NCBI GenBank assembly: GCA_900768245.1
Contig: CAAGCE010000299.1
Coordinates: forward strand, 1 to 23,224
Reading direction: 5' to 3'
Source: Oscillospiraceae bacterium
Lineage (GTDB): Bacteria > Bacillota > Clostridia > Oscillospirales > Ruminococcaceae
Length of the DNA stretch: 23,224 bases
The notes under the pieces were generated by a model, which searched no databases, was not told where the DNA came from, and worked only from the letters and a program-made list of their open reading frames with translations. The position numbers and the translations under genes are program-made. Positions 1 to 7,868 of the stretch are shown here, piece by piece. Numbering within the stretch: the first letter of the stretch is position 1; each line of letters begins with the position of its first letter.

Positions 1-137
1 GCTTTGCCCTTTGGATTCCCACAAGCCTTTGAAAAGGCTTGACCGAAACTTTTATATGGGTGCGCTGTTACTTTGGTGCCGTATTTGCGCCGCGGCTGCT
101 TTCTTTGGGTTCGCTGTGAATTTGGGCGCGTCTAAAT
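1..137 (+). repeat. Dispersed intergenic repeat, copy A (left end cut by window edge)
   Basis: The sequence begins inside the conserved core CTTTGCCCTTTGGATTCC. A small hairpin (AAGCCTT-TGAA-AAGGCTT) and GACCGAAACTTT follow. After a variable middle comes a GC-rich segment with GCCGCGGC, then AATTTGGGCGCGTCTAAATA running into an A-tract. The same order is seen at 15996-16152, and on the opposite strand at 23067-23224. GCGCC before CCGCGG can pair with GGCGC near the right end. The A-rich end abuts the terminator and 3' end of the ABC ATPase gene that ends at 177. No open reading frame is evident. It could be a non-autonomous mobile repeat or a terminator-linked RNA structure. Confidence 0.8.
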
Positions 138-169
138 AAAAAAAACTGCCGCATAATTTTCTGCGACAG
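138..169 (-). terminator. Intrinsic terminator of the minus-strand operon
   Basis: On the minus strand, CTGTCGCA and TGCGGCAG form an 8-bp stem with one G-U pair, followed directly by a run of eight or more T. It lies 8 bases past the stop codon of the ABC ATPase gene. Confidence 0.85.
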
Positions 170-176
170 CATTCTT

Positions 177-863
177 TCATTTTACAAGGGCAGTATCGGA
201 CACAAGTTTTCCATCCGAAATTTTTATCACTCTTGCTGCCTGTTCTGCAATTTTATCATCATGGGTTATGATTATTACTGTTTTTCCGCCTGCGTTAAGG
301 TCGTAAAGTATACGCATTACCTCACTGCCGCATCGGCTGTCAAGGTTTCCTGTCGGCTCATCAGCCAAAATTATGGGCGGTGATGATGCAAGGGCTCGGG
401 CTATTGCCACTCGCTGCTGCTGTCCGCCTGACATTTCCGATGGTTTATGATCCATTCTATGTTTCAGTGACACTTTTTCAAGTGCGTGGTAAACCAGCTC
501 TTTTCTTATCGCTTTCGGAACTCCTCGGTATATCAGCGGCAGCTCCACGTTTTCCTCGGCGGTAAGGCTCGGTATCAGGTTGAAGCTTTGGAAAATAAAG
601 CCTATCTCACGGTTTCTTATTCTCGAAAGCTCGTTCTCAGACAGCTTACTGACCTCGTTTCCGTTGAGAAAATACTCGCCGTCAGACTGGACATCAAGGC
701 AGCCAAGCATATTCATAAGCGTGGATTTCCCCGACCCCGACGCTCCTGCAATTGCAACAAACTCACCCTTTTCAACGCTCATTGACACATCTGTCAGTGC
801 TTTGACTGTGTTATTTTTGCTGCCATATATTTTAGTTATATGTTTAAGCTCAATAAGCGGCAT
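177..863 (-). CDS. ABC transporter ATP-binding protein, MacB/LolD type
   Basis: This 228-residue protein is a single nucleotide-binding subunit that would power a membrane partner from the cytoplasmic face. Walker A is GASGSGKST at residues 40-48. The signature is SGGQQQRVAIARA near 145, and Walker B is ILADEPTGNLD just after. The length and the SFNLIPSLTAEENVELPLIYRG region are typical of the MacB/LolD/FtsE-like group, which pairs with FtsX-like permeases in export or lipoprotein handling. GGAGG lies 5-6 bases before the ATG. It is the last gene of a minus-strand run after corA. No FtsX-like permease is next to it here: the 3' side holds only a terminator and a repeat. The substrate cannot be told from sequence. 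Confidence 0.9.
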   Translation of the reverse strand: MPLIELKHITKIYGSKNNTVKALTDVSMSVEKGEFVAIAGASGSGKSTLMNMLGCLDVQSDGEYFLNGNEVSKLSENELSRIRNREIGFIFQSFNLIPSLTAEENVELPLIYRGVPKAIRKELVYHALEKVSLKHRMDHKPSEMSGGQQQRVAIARALASSPPIILADEPTGNLDSRCGSEVMRILYDLNAGGKTVIIITHDDKIAEQAARVIKISDGKLVSDTALVK

Positions 864-932
864 AGCATCTCCTCCAACACAACAAATTCCTTGATTATTA
901 TGCCGCCGTCACAACTTGTTTATACCATTTTT

Positions 933-1760
933 TCAGAACCACTTTTTCTTTTTAAAGTACAGCGCAAGTCCAACACATACCGAAACGCTCAGCACAATTA
1001 CCATTAAATAGCCGTATTTCCACGTAAATTCCGGCATAGCGAAATTCATTCCGTACCAGCCTACGATAAGCGTCAGCGGCAGAAAAATTGATGTAACTAT
1101 TGTGAATATCTTCATAATGTTATTCTGCTCAATATCTATCTGCGCCTGATACGCTTCTCTCGCCTGCGTTACCGACTCGACCATATTTCTCACGGACGCA
1201 AGATAATGCGACGCCATATTGCCAAGTATGGAAAAATATCTGATACAGCCGTCTGTTATAAGCTCATTGTCATTATTGCCAAGCTCTTCAAATATATCAT
1301 CAAGCTGTTCATAGTATTTTTTCAGCTGCATAAGTCTTTTTCGGAAATCTACTATCTTTTCGTGGGCGTGGTCGATTTTCCCCGCAATTATCTCATCGTC
1401 AAACTCAGCAATGCTGTCTTCAAGCTTTTCAAGATATGCACGGTCACCTCTGAAAAGCTCTCTGAAAAAACGGTAAAGAGCTCTTTCGTTTGTTTCGGAA
1501 GGATTGAATATCGCATCTGCCTTTTTATAGGACATTTCATTTTCACAAAGAAAAAATAAATCGTCCGAATCAATATAGACCATTATCTGTGCAGGGGCAT
1601 TAAATATATTTTCTATGTCGTACCAGTCAAATGCTATAATATCAAAATTATCAAAGCTTTCAAATGTTTCGGTCATACCTTCGTTTATATGGTCCTTGAC
1701 AGACTTATCTATGTATTTTTCTATTGAATCTATCTCGTTTATGTAAAGTATCTTCTGCAT
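933..1760 (-). CDS. corA: CorA-family divalent cation (Mg2+/Co2+) transporter
   Basis: This 275-residue protein has the CorA plan: a soluble acidic N-terminal domain, a long helical stalk (about residues 110-210) and two C-terminal membrane helices. The defining loop motif YGMNF sits near residue 238, after the first helix, whose end reads LPLTLIVGW. The second helix is followed by the basic tail KKKKWF. CorA proteins are homopentameric channels for Mg2+ and sometimes Co2+ or Ni2+. At 275 residues it is slightly shorter than most CorA proteins (about 310), with the difference in the N-terminal domain. It follows the DUF1893 gene by 22 bases, so the two are probably co-transcribed. The exact ion is inferred from the family only. 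Confidence 0.88.
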   Translation of the reverse strand: MQKILYINEIDSIEKYIDKSVKDHINEGMTETFESFDNFDIIAFDWYDIENIFNAPAQIMVYIDSDDLFFLCENEMSYKKADAIFNPSETNERALYRFFRELFRGDRAYLEKLEDSIAEFDDEIIAGKIDHAHEKIVDFRKRLMQLKKYYEQLDDIFEELGNNDNELITDGCIRYFSILGNMASHYLASVRNMVESVTQAREAYQAQIDIEQNNIMKIFTIVTSIFLPLTLIVGWYGMNFAMPEFTWKYGYLMVIVLSVSVCVGLALYFKKKKWF

Positions 1761-1782
1761 AGTTTCCTCCGTTATGTCAGAT

Positions 1783-2211
1783 TTATTTTTTAGCAGACAT
1801 TTCCGCTGTCTTGTTTTTTATTGCACTTAGTGCTTCACTCGGCTCTGTGCAGTCCTTTACGGCTTCTTCCATTGGGCAGATACCGTTTGCAAGGCGGTTC
1901 AGTATATCCTCAGGGGACTCATCATAGGAAAAGTTCACGCTGTTTTCACTGAGCAGCACCGCTGCTTTTTGGCTCATAACTGGTGCATAGACTGCGCTCA
2001 CTCCCAAAATAAGATACAGATATGCTGCCGCTCTTCCAACAATTTTATCGGCAGCAGAAAATCCGCTCAGCTTTGTTCCCGATGCGATCAATTTAAGCAG
2101 CGGACGAAGTCCTTTTTCCGAGCTTGTTATTACCTCTTCTCCCCTGCACAAAACGCAGGTATAGCTGCCTTTGCCGAATATTTCTTTTGCCTTTTCAATA
2201 TCGCTGTTCAT
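1783..2211 (-). CDS. DUF1893 domain protein
   Basis: This 142-residue soluble protein matches the DUF1893 family (the group of Thermotoga TM1506, whose fold is cytidine-deaminase-like). The visible hallmarks are SYTCVLCRGEEVITS near the N-terminus, the central DKIVGRAAAYLYLILGVSAVY, and CPMEEAV near residue 112. The family's biochemical role is not established. An AAAGGA sequence precedes the ATG. It is the first gene of the run that continues into corA and the ABC ATPase. Only about 20 bases separate its start from the palindromic element at 2231-2407, so its promoter must lie inside or beyond that element; I could not pick one with confidence. Confidence 0.8.
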   Translation of the reverse strand: MNSDIEKAKEIFGKGSYTCVLCRGEEVITSSEKGLRPLLKLIASGTKLSGFSAADKIVGRAAAYLYLILGVSAVYAPVMSQKAAVLLSENSVNFSYDESPEDILNRLANGICPMEEAVKDCTEPSEALSAIKNKTAEMSAKK

Positions 2212-2230
2212 TTTCTGATCCTTTCTTTTA

Positions 2231-2407
2231 ATACTAATCTTTAATCAACCTATAGACTAATCCTCGGCTGAAATAACCCCACTCTGCGTCAAGCTCCTTT
2301 GACGGGCGGCAAGCCCGCCTGCAGTCGCTTTCCAAAGTCCACGCAGTGACTTAATTGGAATTATTTCATCTGTCGGCTTTGTCTATAGAACGATTAAAGA
2401 TTAGTAT
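2231..2407. repeat. MITE-like long palindromic element
   Basis: The ends are a perfect 16-bp inverted repeat: ATACTAATCTTTAATC at 2231-2246 and its complement at 2392-2407. Further complementary blocks are nested in register: CTATAGAC (2250-2257 with 2381-2388), TGAAATAA (2269-2276 with 2361-2368) and ACTCTGCGT with ACGCAGT (2281-2289, 2341-2347). The whole could fold into one long interrupted hairpin. A TAA sits at both edges, a possible but weak target duplication. It has no coding capacity. It fills the intergenic space between the divergent DUF1893 and LytTR regulator genes. Confidence 0.8.
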
Positions 2408-2459
2408 AAAGCATTATTGATTTTCCTTATAATATCATCACTTTATTAAAAAATTATAC

Positions 2460-2489
2460 TTGAATACAGCTATTACGATTTGTTATAAT
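2460..2489 (+). promoter_or_regulatory. Promoter for the orphan LytTR regulator
   Basis: TTGAAT and TATAAT are separated by 18 bases. The -10 box is preceded by TGT, making an extended -10. It lies inside the perfect 16-bp palindrome TGTTATAATTATAACA (2481-2496), which could also be an operator. Confidence 0.6.
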
Positions 2490-2589
2490 TATAACAGAGT
2501 ATTATTATGACATTTTTATCAAACCTTAAATTGTTATGAATCAGGCTGTTTTTCTGATAAAAAATGAGATGGAGGAAAGCGTTTTTTAT

Positions 2590-3297
2590 ATGGATAAAAT
2601 TAATATTGCAGTATGTGATGATGATCCTGTTTTTCGTCAGATGCTTGTTTGCGAACTGAAAAACTATGCTGAAAATTCTGATATTAATATGAATATTTCC
2701 TCATTCTCAAACGGTCTTGAGCTTATGATCTCCGAGGTAAGGTACAGTCTTATTTTTCTTGATTACAAAATGGGCATTATGAATGGGCTGGAAACAGCAA
2801 AAAAACTCCGCCATAAGGGTATAACCTGCCCGATAATTTTTGTTACAAGCTTTAATGAGATCGTTTATGATGTTTTTGAAGTCAATGCTTTCAGATTTAT
2901 TACCAAGCCTATTGAGCCTGAGGTGCTGAAAAAAGCTCTTGATGATTTTGTTGAACAGCACAAAAAGCGCAAAATAATCTCATTTACTTCCAACGGCAGT
3001 GCTGTTTCGATACCGTCCGATGAAATAATGTTTGTTGAGGGCAAAGGCAGAGGCTGCGTTGTACATACCGAACGTGAAGCTTATCCTGTTCTGCAGGTGA
3101 TGTCTTTATTTGCTGAGGCTCTTCCTGCCGATTCATTCTTTAAGTGTCACCGTTCCTATATTGTCAATTTCAAGTATGTGCGTGAGTTCAGCGAACATTC
3201 CATCACACTTAACAACGGCGATATCATAAAGCTTGACCGTGCAAAAGCAGCTGCTTTAAAAATCGCAAGAGATGAATTTCTTGAGCATTGCATTTAA
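2590..3297 (+). CDS. LytTR-family response regulator (AgrA-like), orphan
   Basis: This is a two-domain transcription regulator of 235 residues from the chosen start. The receiver domain covers about residues 3-120, with acidic pocket DDD at 10-12, phospho-acceptor Asp58 in FLDYKMG, a conserved Thr in FVTSFNE and Lys in TKPIE. The C-terminal LytTR DNA-binding domain spans about 130-232, with FFKCHRSYIVNFKYV as its typical core. I start it at 2590 because the receiver begins there (MDKINIAVCDDD) and GGAGG lies upstream at 2571-2575, although the 14-base spacing is long. An in-frame ATG at 2536 has no ribosome binding site. No kinase gene is adjacent. Its own terminator and the next gene's promoter follow, so it is probably transcribed alone. 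Target genes are unknown. Confidence 0.87.
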   Translation: MDKINIAVCDDDPVFRQMLVCELKNYAENSDINMNISSFSNGLELMISEVRYSLIFLDYKMGIMNGLETAKKLRHKGITCPIIFVTSFNEIVYDVFEVNAFRFITKPIEPEVLKKALDDFVEQHKKRKIISFTSNGSAVSIPSDEIMFVEGKGRGCVVHTEREAYPVLQVMSLFAEALPADSFFKCHRSYIVNFKYVREFSEHSITLNNGDIIKLDRAKAAALKIARDEFLEHCI

Positions 3298-3307
3298 AAA
3301 TACCTTT

Positions 3308-3336
3308 CCGCCGAGTTGATATTCGGCGGGTTTTTT
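3308..3336 (+). terminator. Intrinsic terminator after the LytTR regulator
   Basis: CCGCCGA and TCGGCGG form a 7-bp stem around an 8-base loop, followed by G and six T. It begins 10 bases after the stop codon. Confidence 0.9.
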
Positions 3337-3347
3337 ATGCAAAAATA

Positions 3348-3376
3348 ATGACATTTCAGTAAAATTGTGCTATAAT
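3348..3376 (+). promoter_or_regulatory. Promoter for the LacI-like/GGDEF gene
   Basis: ATGACA and TATAAT are separated by 17 bases, and TGC before the -10 box makes it an extended -10. The start codon is 47 bases downstream, with GGAGG at 3413-3417. Confidence 0.75.
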
Positions 3377-3422
3377 ATATATTAAGGTCACCTATAAACA
3401 ATAAATACTGACGGAGGTCAAT

Positions 3423-5336
3423 ATGCATAAGTACAGAAAGATCATCGGTGTTCTGATCTCACTTGCCGATGGTATTTATCAGAAAAAGTTTATTGAGGGT
3501 ATTCAGCGTCAGGCTTATGAGCTTGATTATGATGTTCTGGTATTTTCAAGCTTTATTAAAGTCTGCTCGTCAAAGCCTTGGCTCATAGGCGAAAAAAATA
3601 TTTATAACACTGTTAATTTCGATCTTCTTGACGCTGTTATTATCGCAACCGATACGATACAGATGCCGGGAGTAGCTCAGAAAATAATTGATAAAATAAA
3701 AAAAGTATATCACAAGCCTGTTGTTTCGGTCGAAATTGATATTGACGGCTTTTACAGCATTTTTACAGATGATGTGAAGCCTGTGAAAAACATAGTTTCC
3801 CACCTTATTGAACAGCACAAGCTTACAGACATTGCCTTTGTAACAGGCAGCAAGGGTCACCCTCACGCTGCAAAACGTCTTGAAGGCTATTGTGAAGCTA
3901 TGGTCGAACACGATCTTCCGATAGATATGAGCCGTGTTTTTTACGGCGACTTCTGGTATACCTGCGGTGAGGAGATCGTAAACCAGCTGCTGAACGACCC
4001 ACGTCCTCTCCCTCAGGCTATTGCCTGCGGCAGCGACACAATGGCTATCGGCATATGCGAAGCACTGAAAAAACGGGGCATAAGCGTTCCGCAGGATATT
4101 GTTGTGACCGGCTATGACTCTGTGCCTGCGGGAATAACCTATTACCCGTGCATAACGTCTGCAGTCATACCGTCGCAGATAACCGGCGAACGTGCTGTCA
4201 AGTATATCCACTCTCAGATAACGGGAACGGAATTTCACGATATTACCAATCACAGCTCGGAAATATGCATCGGTCAGAGCTGCGGCTGCGGAATAAGTCT
4301 TAACGACCGGAACAATGCCAAGAGCGGCATATGGCGTGACGAGGATCTCGGCAACGACTTTATTTCAAATAATAACTATATGCTTGAAGGGCTTCTTTCC
4401 GAGTCGGATATGACAAATTATATAGGAACGCTCAACTGGTTCACATATGTGCTTGGTGACTTTGAAGGCTTCTATCTCTGCCTCTGTGACAACTGGGACA
4501 ACCTTAACGAAAACGAAAAAGCTGAAAACTACTTAAAAGAGGGCTATACCTCAAGAATGAACCTTGTTCTTGAACACGGTCCTACGGAAAATGATATACA
4601 TATCAACACAGTTCATAGCTTTAATCTTGCCGAAATGCTGCCATGCATATACTATAAGCGTGACCACCCGACAACATACTTTTTCACACCTGTACACTTC
4701 AATGACCGCTGCTTCGGCTACTCTGTCATTTCCTACGGCAAAGCTATCCGCTCATATGACGGCATTTACCGTATGTGGATACGCTATGTGAACAGTTCCC
4801 TCGAAAGCCTGCGCAGGCAAAGAAAGTTAAAAGCTATGTATCGGCATATGCGTGAAAATGCGATCACCGACACAATGACAGGCATTTACAACCGCAACGG
4901 TTTCAATCTTTATGCCGATGAAATATTCAACAAAGCCAAGACACAGAACAAAAAGCTGCTTGTAATGCTTTGTGACATAAACCGCCTTAAATACATAAAC
5001 GATAATTTCGGACACAATCAGGGCGACATTGCCATAAAAGCAGCTGCAAAAGCTGTCAGATCTGTCTGTGAAAGCACTATGATGTGCTTCAGGATCGGCG
5101 GAGATGAATTTATCATCATCGACACAGCCGACTATGAACCTAAGCAGCTAAACAAAATAAAGAACGACATTCAAGGCAATATGGCTGAATCGGAAAAATC
5201 CATTGACCATAAATATCCGCTTAATGTCAGCGTCGGTATTTTCTATGACACGGTAGACAAATTCAATGGCATAGAAGGTCCTATCTCTGTTGCGGACAAA
5301 GAAATGTTCAGTGAAAAAGAGAAAAGCAAAAGATGA
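3423..5336 (+). CDS. Diguanylate cyclase with LacI-like ligand-binding sensor domain
   Basis: This 637-residue protein has no signal peptide or membrane helix, so it should be cytoplasmic. Residues about 5-290 resemble the periplasmic-binding-protein fold of LacI/GalR regulators (KIIGVLISLADG at the start, DIVVTGYDSVPAG near 225-240), but the usual N-terminal helix-turn-helix is missing. A middle region (about 300-470) may be GAF-like (inference), followed by a basic helical linker. The GGDEF domain starts near 475 (TDTMTGIYNRNGF), with LCDINRLKYINDNFGHNQGD and an intact GGDEF at 559-563, so it should make c-di-GMP from two GTP. The RxxD inhibitory site before GGDEF is absent. GGAGG is 5 bases before the ATG. 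A cytosolic small molecule, perhaps a sugar, may control the cyclase. It converges on a chemoreceptor gene. Confidence 0.9.
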   Translation: MHKYRKIIGVLISLADGIYQKKFIEGIQRQAYELDYDVLVFSSFIKVCSSKPWLIGEKNIYNTVNFDLLDAVIIATDTIQMPGVAQKIIDKIKKVYHKPVVSVEIDIDGFYSIFTDDVKPVKNIVSHLIEQHKLTDIAFVTGSKGHPHAAKRLEGYCEAMVEHDLPIDMSRVFYGDFWYTCGEEIVNQLLNDPRPLPQAIACGSDTMAIGICEALKKRGISVPQDIVVTGYDSVPAGITYYPCITSAVIPSQITGERAVKYIHSQITGTEFHDITNHSSEICIGQSCGCGISLNDRNNAKSGIWRDEDLGNDFISNNNYMLEGLLSESDMTNYIGTLNWFTYVLGDFEGFYLCLCDNWDNLNENEKAENYLKEGYTSRMNLVLEHGPTENDIHINTVHSFNLAEMLPCIYYKRDHPTTYFFTPVHFNDRCFGYSVISYGKAIRSYDGIYRMWIRYVNSSLESLRRQRKLKAMYRHMRENAITDTMTGIYNRNGFNLYADEIFNKAKTQNKKLLVMLCDINRLKYINDNFGHNQGDIAIKAAAKAVRSVCESTMMCFRIGGDEFIIIDTADYEPKQLNKIKNDIQGNMAESEKSIDHKYPLNVSVGIFYDTVDKFNGIEGPISVADKEMFSEKEKSKR

Positions 5337-5343
5337 ACAACCG

Positions 5344-5373
5344 GAACTGCTGCGCTGCGGCAGTTCTTTTTTT
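5344..5373 (+). terminator. Intrinsic terminator after the diguanylate cyclase
   Basis: GAACTGC and GCAGTTC form a 7-bp stem around a 9-base loop, followed by seven T. It lies 7 bases after the stop codon. Confidence 0.88.
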
Positions 5374-5394
5374 GTGGGAGCTATGCAGCAAAAG

Positions 5395-5480
5395 AACCGA
5401 CCGCGGCGGAACACTACCCCCAAGTTCACAGCAAATTTCAAACCGCCGCCCTAATAAAAATAAAAAAAAGTCCGCAAAAG
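5395..5480 (+). repeat. Dispersed intergenic repeat, copy D (right half only)
   Basis: ACCGACCGCGGCGG, a central GCAAATTT and CCGCCGCCCTAATAAAAATA match the complement of the copy at 23067-23224, including the neighbouring TTTTGCGGA-type sequence next to the A/T tract. The CTTTGCCCTTTGG core of the other half is missing, so this copy is truncated or diverged. CGGCGG and CCGCCG can close a stem, where copies A and B use GCGCC with GGCGC. The A-rich end points to the 3' end of the chemoreceptor gene. Confidence 0.65.
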
Positions 5481-5481
5481 T

Positions 5482-5518
5482 AAAAACGGCTGCCTCAGTT
5501 TATAACGCTGCGGCAGCC
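5482..5518 (-). terminator. Intrinsic terminator of the chemoreceptor gene
   Basis: On the minus strand, GGCTGCC and GGCAGCC form a 7-bp stem with a 17-base loop, followed by GTTTTTA. It begins 5 bases after the stop codon. The plus strand also has a T-run after the stem, so it could work in both directions. Confidence 0.82.
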
Positions 5519-5523
5519 AATTT

Positions 5524-7509
5524 TTATTCCATCTTATACTTATCGACCATTTGTTTAAGGGAAACAGACTGATTGGCAAGCTCGGCACTTGATGCGGCGG
5601 TTTCTTCCGCTGTTGCCGATGTTGACTGGACAACTGCGGATATTTGCCCGATACCAATATTTATCTGTTCAACTGCCGTTGACTGCTTTTCGGTAGCCTC
5701 GGCAATGTTTGCAACAAGCTCTGTTACCTTTTCTGTTTCGGTGATGACGCTTTCAAGGGCGTCATTTGTTTCGGAAACTATTCTTTTGCCCTTCTTGATT
5801 GCGTCAAGTGTTTCGGAAATAAGCGATGAAGTTTCGGAAACTGCGGCACTGCTCTTTTCGGCAAGGTTTCTTACCTCGTCGGCAACTACTGCAAAGCCCA
5901 TACCTGCTTCGCCTGCTCTTGCTGCTTCAACAGCTGCGTTGAGCGCAAGGATATTTGTCTGGAATGCAATATCCTCAATTGTCCGAATAATGTTTTCAAT
6001 GGCTTCGGAACTGTCTGCGATAGCACTCATTGCCTTTACCATTTCATTCATATGCTCACTGCTGTCGTTTACGCTTTCCATTGCCGAATGTGCGGCATTA
6101 TCAGCGTCATGAGCGTGTTCGGCGGTGGATTTTATCTCGTTATTTACCTCGATTATATTTGCGGCGAGCTGCTCTGTTGAGCTTGCCTGTGCAGTTGCGT
6201 TATTGGCAAGGTTATCTGCTGCGCCCGATACCTGAATTGCACCTGAGTCAATGTTCTCGGAGATATTATGAACATCGTGCATTATTGATACAAGCTGACC
6301 GAACAGCGCATTTACTGTATCAACGATAGTCTGATAGATACCTGCGTGGCACTCGGATTCGGCTGTTACGGTAAGATCATATTCCTTTATCGCATTGTTA
6401 AGCTTCAGAATATCATCCTGAACGTGATTGAGCGAAGTTATGGCATTTATCATTGCATCGGAAGCATGACCTATCTCATTTTTATTGCTTCTGCTTATAT
6501 CGTCAAGGCTATTTATGATGTCATCTCCGAAGTTGCCGCTTGCAATGCTTTCGGCAGCACTTACAATTGACGACATAGGTTTTTCGACCAGAGCTTTCAT
6601 ACGCTTTGTAATATAGAACACGGCAATAAGCATTACAACGATACTTGCCGCAAATGAGAGAAGTGCGTCAAACATTACGTCGATATAATCGTTATTCATA
6701 TTGTAGCCTGCAAAAAGCATACCGACATTATTTTTCTTGAAATCCGTAAGTGCGGCATATTTTGCAAAATACTGCTGTGAACCAAGAAGCTTTGTCTTGC
6801 GGCAGTATTCCTCGGTATTTTCAGGGTCAAATACCGTTTCGCTTATTTTCGGGTCAACGGAAGTGCCTACCTGACGTTCCTCGCCTACCATAAGGGTTGT
6901 ATTTATTCTTACGTCATCCTTGATTATTGTGTAATCGCAGCCTGTTATTTCTTTAAGGCTGTCAATAAGTGTCGGGTCTTCAAGAGGATATGTATAAACT
7001 ATCGCACCGATAACAAGTCCGTCATTTTCAACAGGTTTTGATGAAACTATCGAATAGCCGTCCTCTTCAAAATTTTCAAAGCTGCGGTATGACTCGCCCG
7101 AAAGCGTCTTCTGCACGACGCTGTTTGAGGACATATCATACTTTGTGCTCATATCCTTGGTGTTGATTATAACATTGCCCTTTGAGTCGGTAATGATAAC
7201 ATTGCCCTTTACTCTGAGGTCGCTTATTGCGTCATAGACCATTATTTTGTTGCTGTATGCTATGCCCTTTGCTATGCCATTGCTTTCGGAAAGGACCTGT
7301 ACGGCACTTATAGCCTCGTCCTTTATATCGCTTACCTTCTGCTCCGCAAACATAAATGAGCTTTTTACCGTTTTTTCAGCAAGGGAATGAACAACATTCA
7401 CAGAAACCACTATACATATTACAGATGACAATATACCAACAAGGATAAGCGAAAATGAGCTTATCTGATTAATTGTTTTACCTAATTTTTTGAATTTCTT
7501 ATGTGCCAT
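5524..7509 (-). CDS. Methyl-accepting chemotaxis protein with extracellular sensor domain
   Basis: This 661-residue membrane chemoreceptor would signal to CheA/CheW. A first membrane helix is at about residues 17-40. An extracellular sensor of about 235 residues follows and looks Cache-like (VIITDSKGNVIINT; ITGCDYTIIKDD). The second helix is near 278-298 (LLSFAASIVVMLIAVFYI), then a HAMP-type linker and a long coiled-coil signalling domain. The conserved hairpin tip (DIAFQTNILALNAAVEAARA; EVRNLAEKSSAAVSET) lies around residues 500-555. There is no C-terminal CheR-docking pentapeptide. AGAGG lies 8 bases before the ATG. A 136-base leader with stems precedes it. No other chemotaxis or flagellar gene is in view, so the pathway must be encoded elsewhere. 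The ligand is unknown. Confidence 0.93.
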   Translation of the reverse strand: MAHKKFKKLGKTINQISSFSLILVGILSSVICIVVSVNVVHSLAEKTVKSSFMFAEQKVSDIKDEAISAVQVLSESNGIAKGIAYSNKIMVYDAISDLRVKGNVIITDSKGNVIINTKDMSTKYDMSSNSVVQKTLSGESYRSFENFEEDGYSIVSSKPVENDGLVIGAIVYTYPLEDPTLIDSLKEITGCDYTIIKDDVRINTTLMVGEERQVGTSVDPKISETVFDPENTEEYCRKTKLLGSQQYFAKYAALTDFKKNNVGMLFAGYNMNNDYIDVMFDALLSFAASIVVMLIAVFYITKRMKALVEKPMSSIVSAAESIASGNFGDDIINSLDDISRSNKNEIGHASDAMINAITSLNHVQDDILKLNNAIKEYDLTVTAESECHAGIYQTIVDTVNALFGQLVSIMHDVHNISENIDSGAIQVSGAADNLANNATAQASSTEQLAANIIEVNNEIKSTAEHAHDADNAAHSAMESVNDSSEHMNEMVKAMSAIADSSEAIENIIRTIEDIAFQTNILALNAAVEAARAGEAGMGFAVVADEVRNLAEKSSAAVSETSSLISETLDAIKKGKRIVSETNDALESVITETEKVTELVANIAEATEKQSTAVEQINIGIGQISAVVQSTSATAEETAASSAELANQSVSLKQMVDKYKME

Positions 7510-7540
7510 AGAAAATGCCTCTTTTCATCATTTTACATAA

Positions 7541-7631
7541 CCTTAATAAATTTAAGGAAGCTAAGACAGCATCAAACACAATTATGTACAACATTATGCA
7601 TACAAAGCTGTCGTTAAAAAATGCTGTCTTA
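7541..7631 (-). promoter_or_regulatory. Structured 5' leader of the chemoreceptor mRNA
   Basis: In the predicted transcript, AAGACAGCAT (complement of 7621-7630) is perfectly complementary to ATGCTGTCTT (complement of 7563-7572); with one more base each side the match is 11 bp, around 48 bases. A second GACAGC (complement of 7607-7612) could pair with the same GCTGTC, so two exclusive stems are possible. A further hairpin, CCTTAA-ATTTA-TTAAGG (7541-7557), sits just before the ribosome binding site. I recognise no known riboswitch: the c-di-GMP (GEMM) consensus is not there. Confidence 0.5.
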
Positions 7632-7652
7632 ATGACAATAGTATTATTTATA

Positions 7653-7680
7653 ATTATAACAAATAAACTAAAAAAATCAA
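7653..7680 (-). promoter_or_regulatory. Promoter of the chemoreceptor gene
   Basis: On the minus strand, TTGATT (7675-7680) and TATAAT (7653-7658) are 16 bases apart, and TGT makes an extended -10. The -10 region shares a 17-base sequence with the promoter at 2460-2489. Predicted leader length is about 136 bases. Confidence 0.6.
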
Positions 7681-7868
7681 CAATTGACACATCTTTTTAT
7701 GCAAGAAACCACAAAATTGTATATTTTGCATAATATAGTTGGAAAAATCTCAGCACATTTATCATTGTTTTTCCATCAAAATAAATTGTTCATCAAATCA
7801 CATACAGATCGAAAATAATACGCTGTTTTATGTGACCGCAGTAGTAAAAATGCACAAGTCTGATTATG

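Noticed and set aside
3570..4253. 227-codon open frame on the minus strand
   Set aside because: It lies wholly inside the LacI-like/GGDEF gene in the antisense direction, has no recognisable domain and no ribosome binding site; a shadow of the real gene.
7510..7646. Possible c-di-GMP riboswitch before the chemoreceptor
   Set aside because: The conserved GEMM sequence elements are not present; only unassigned stems are seen.
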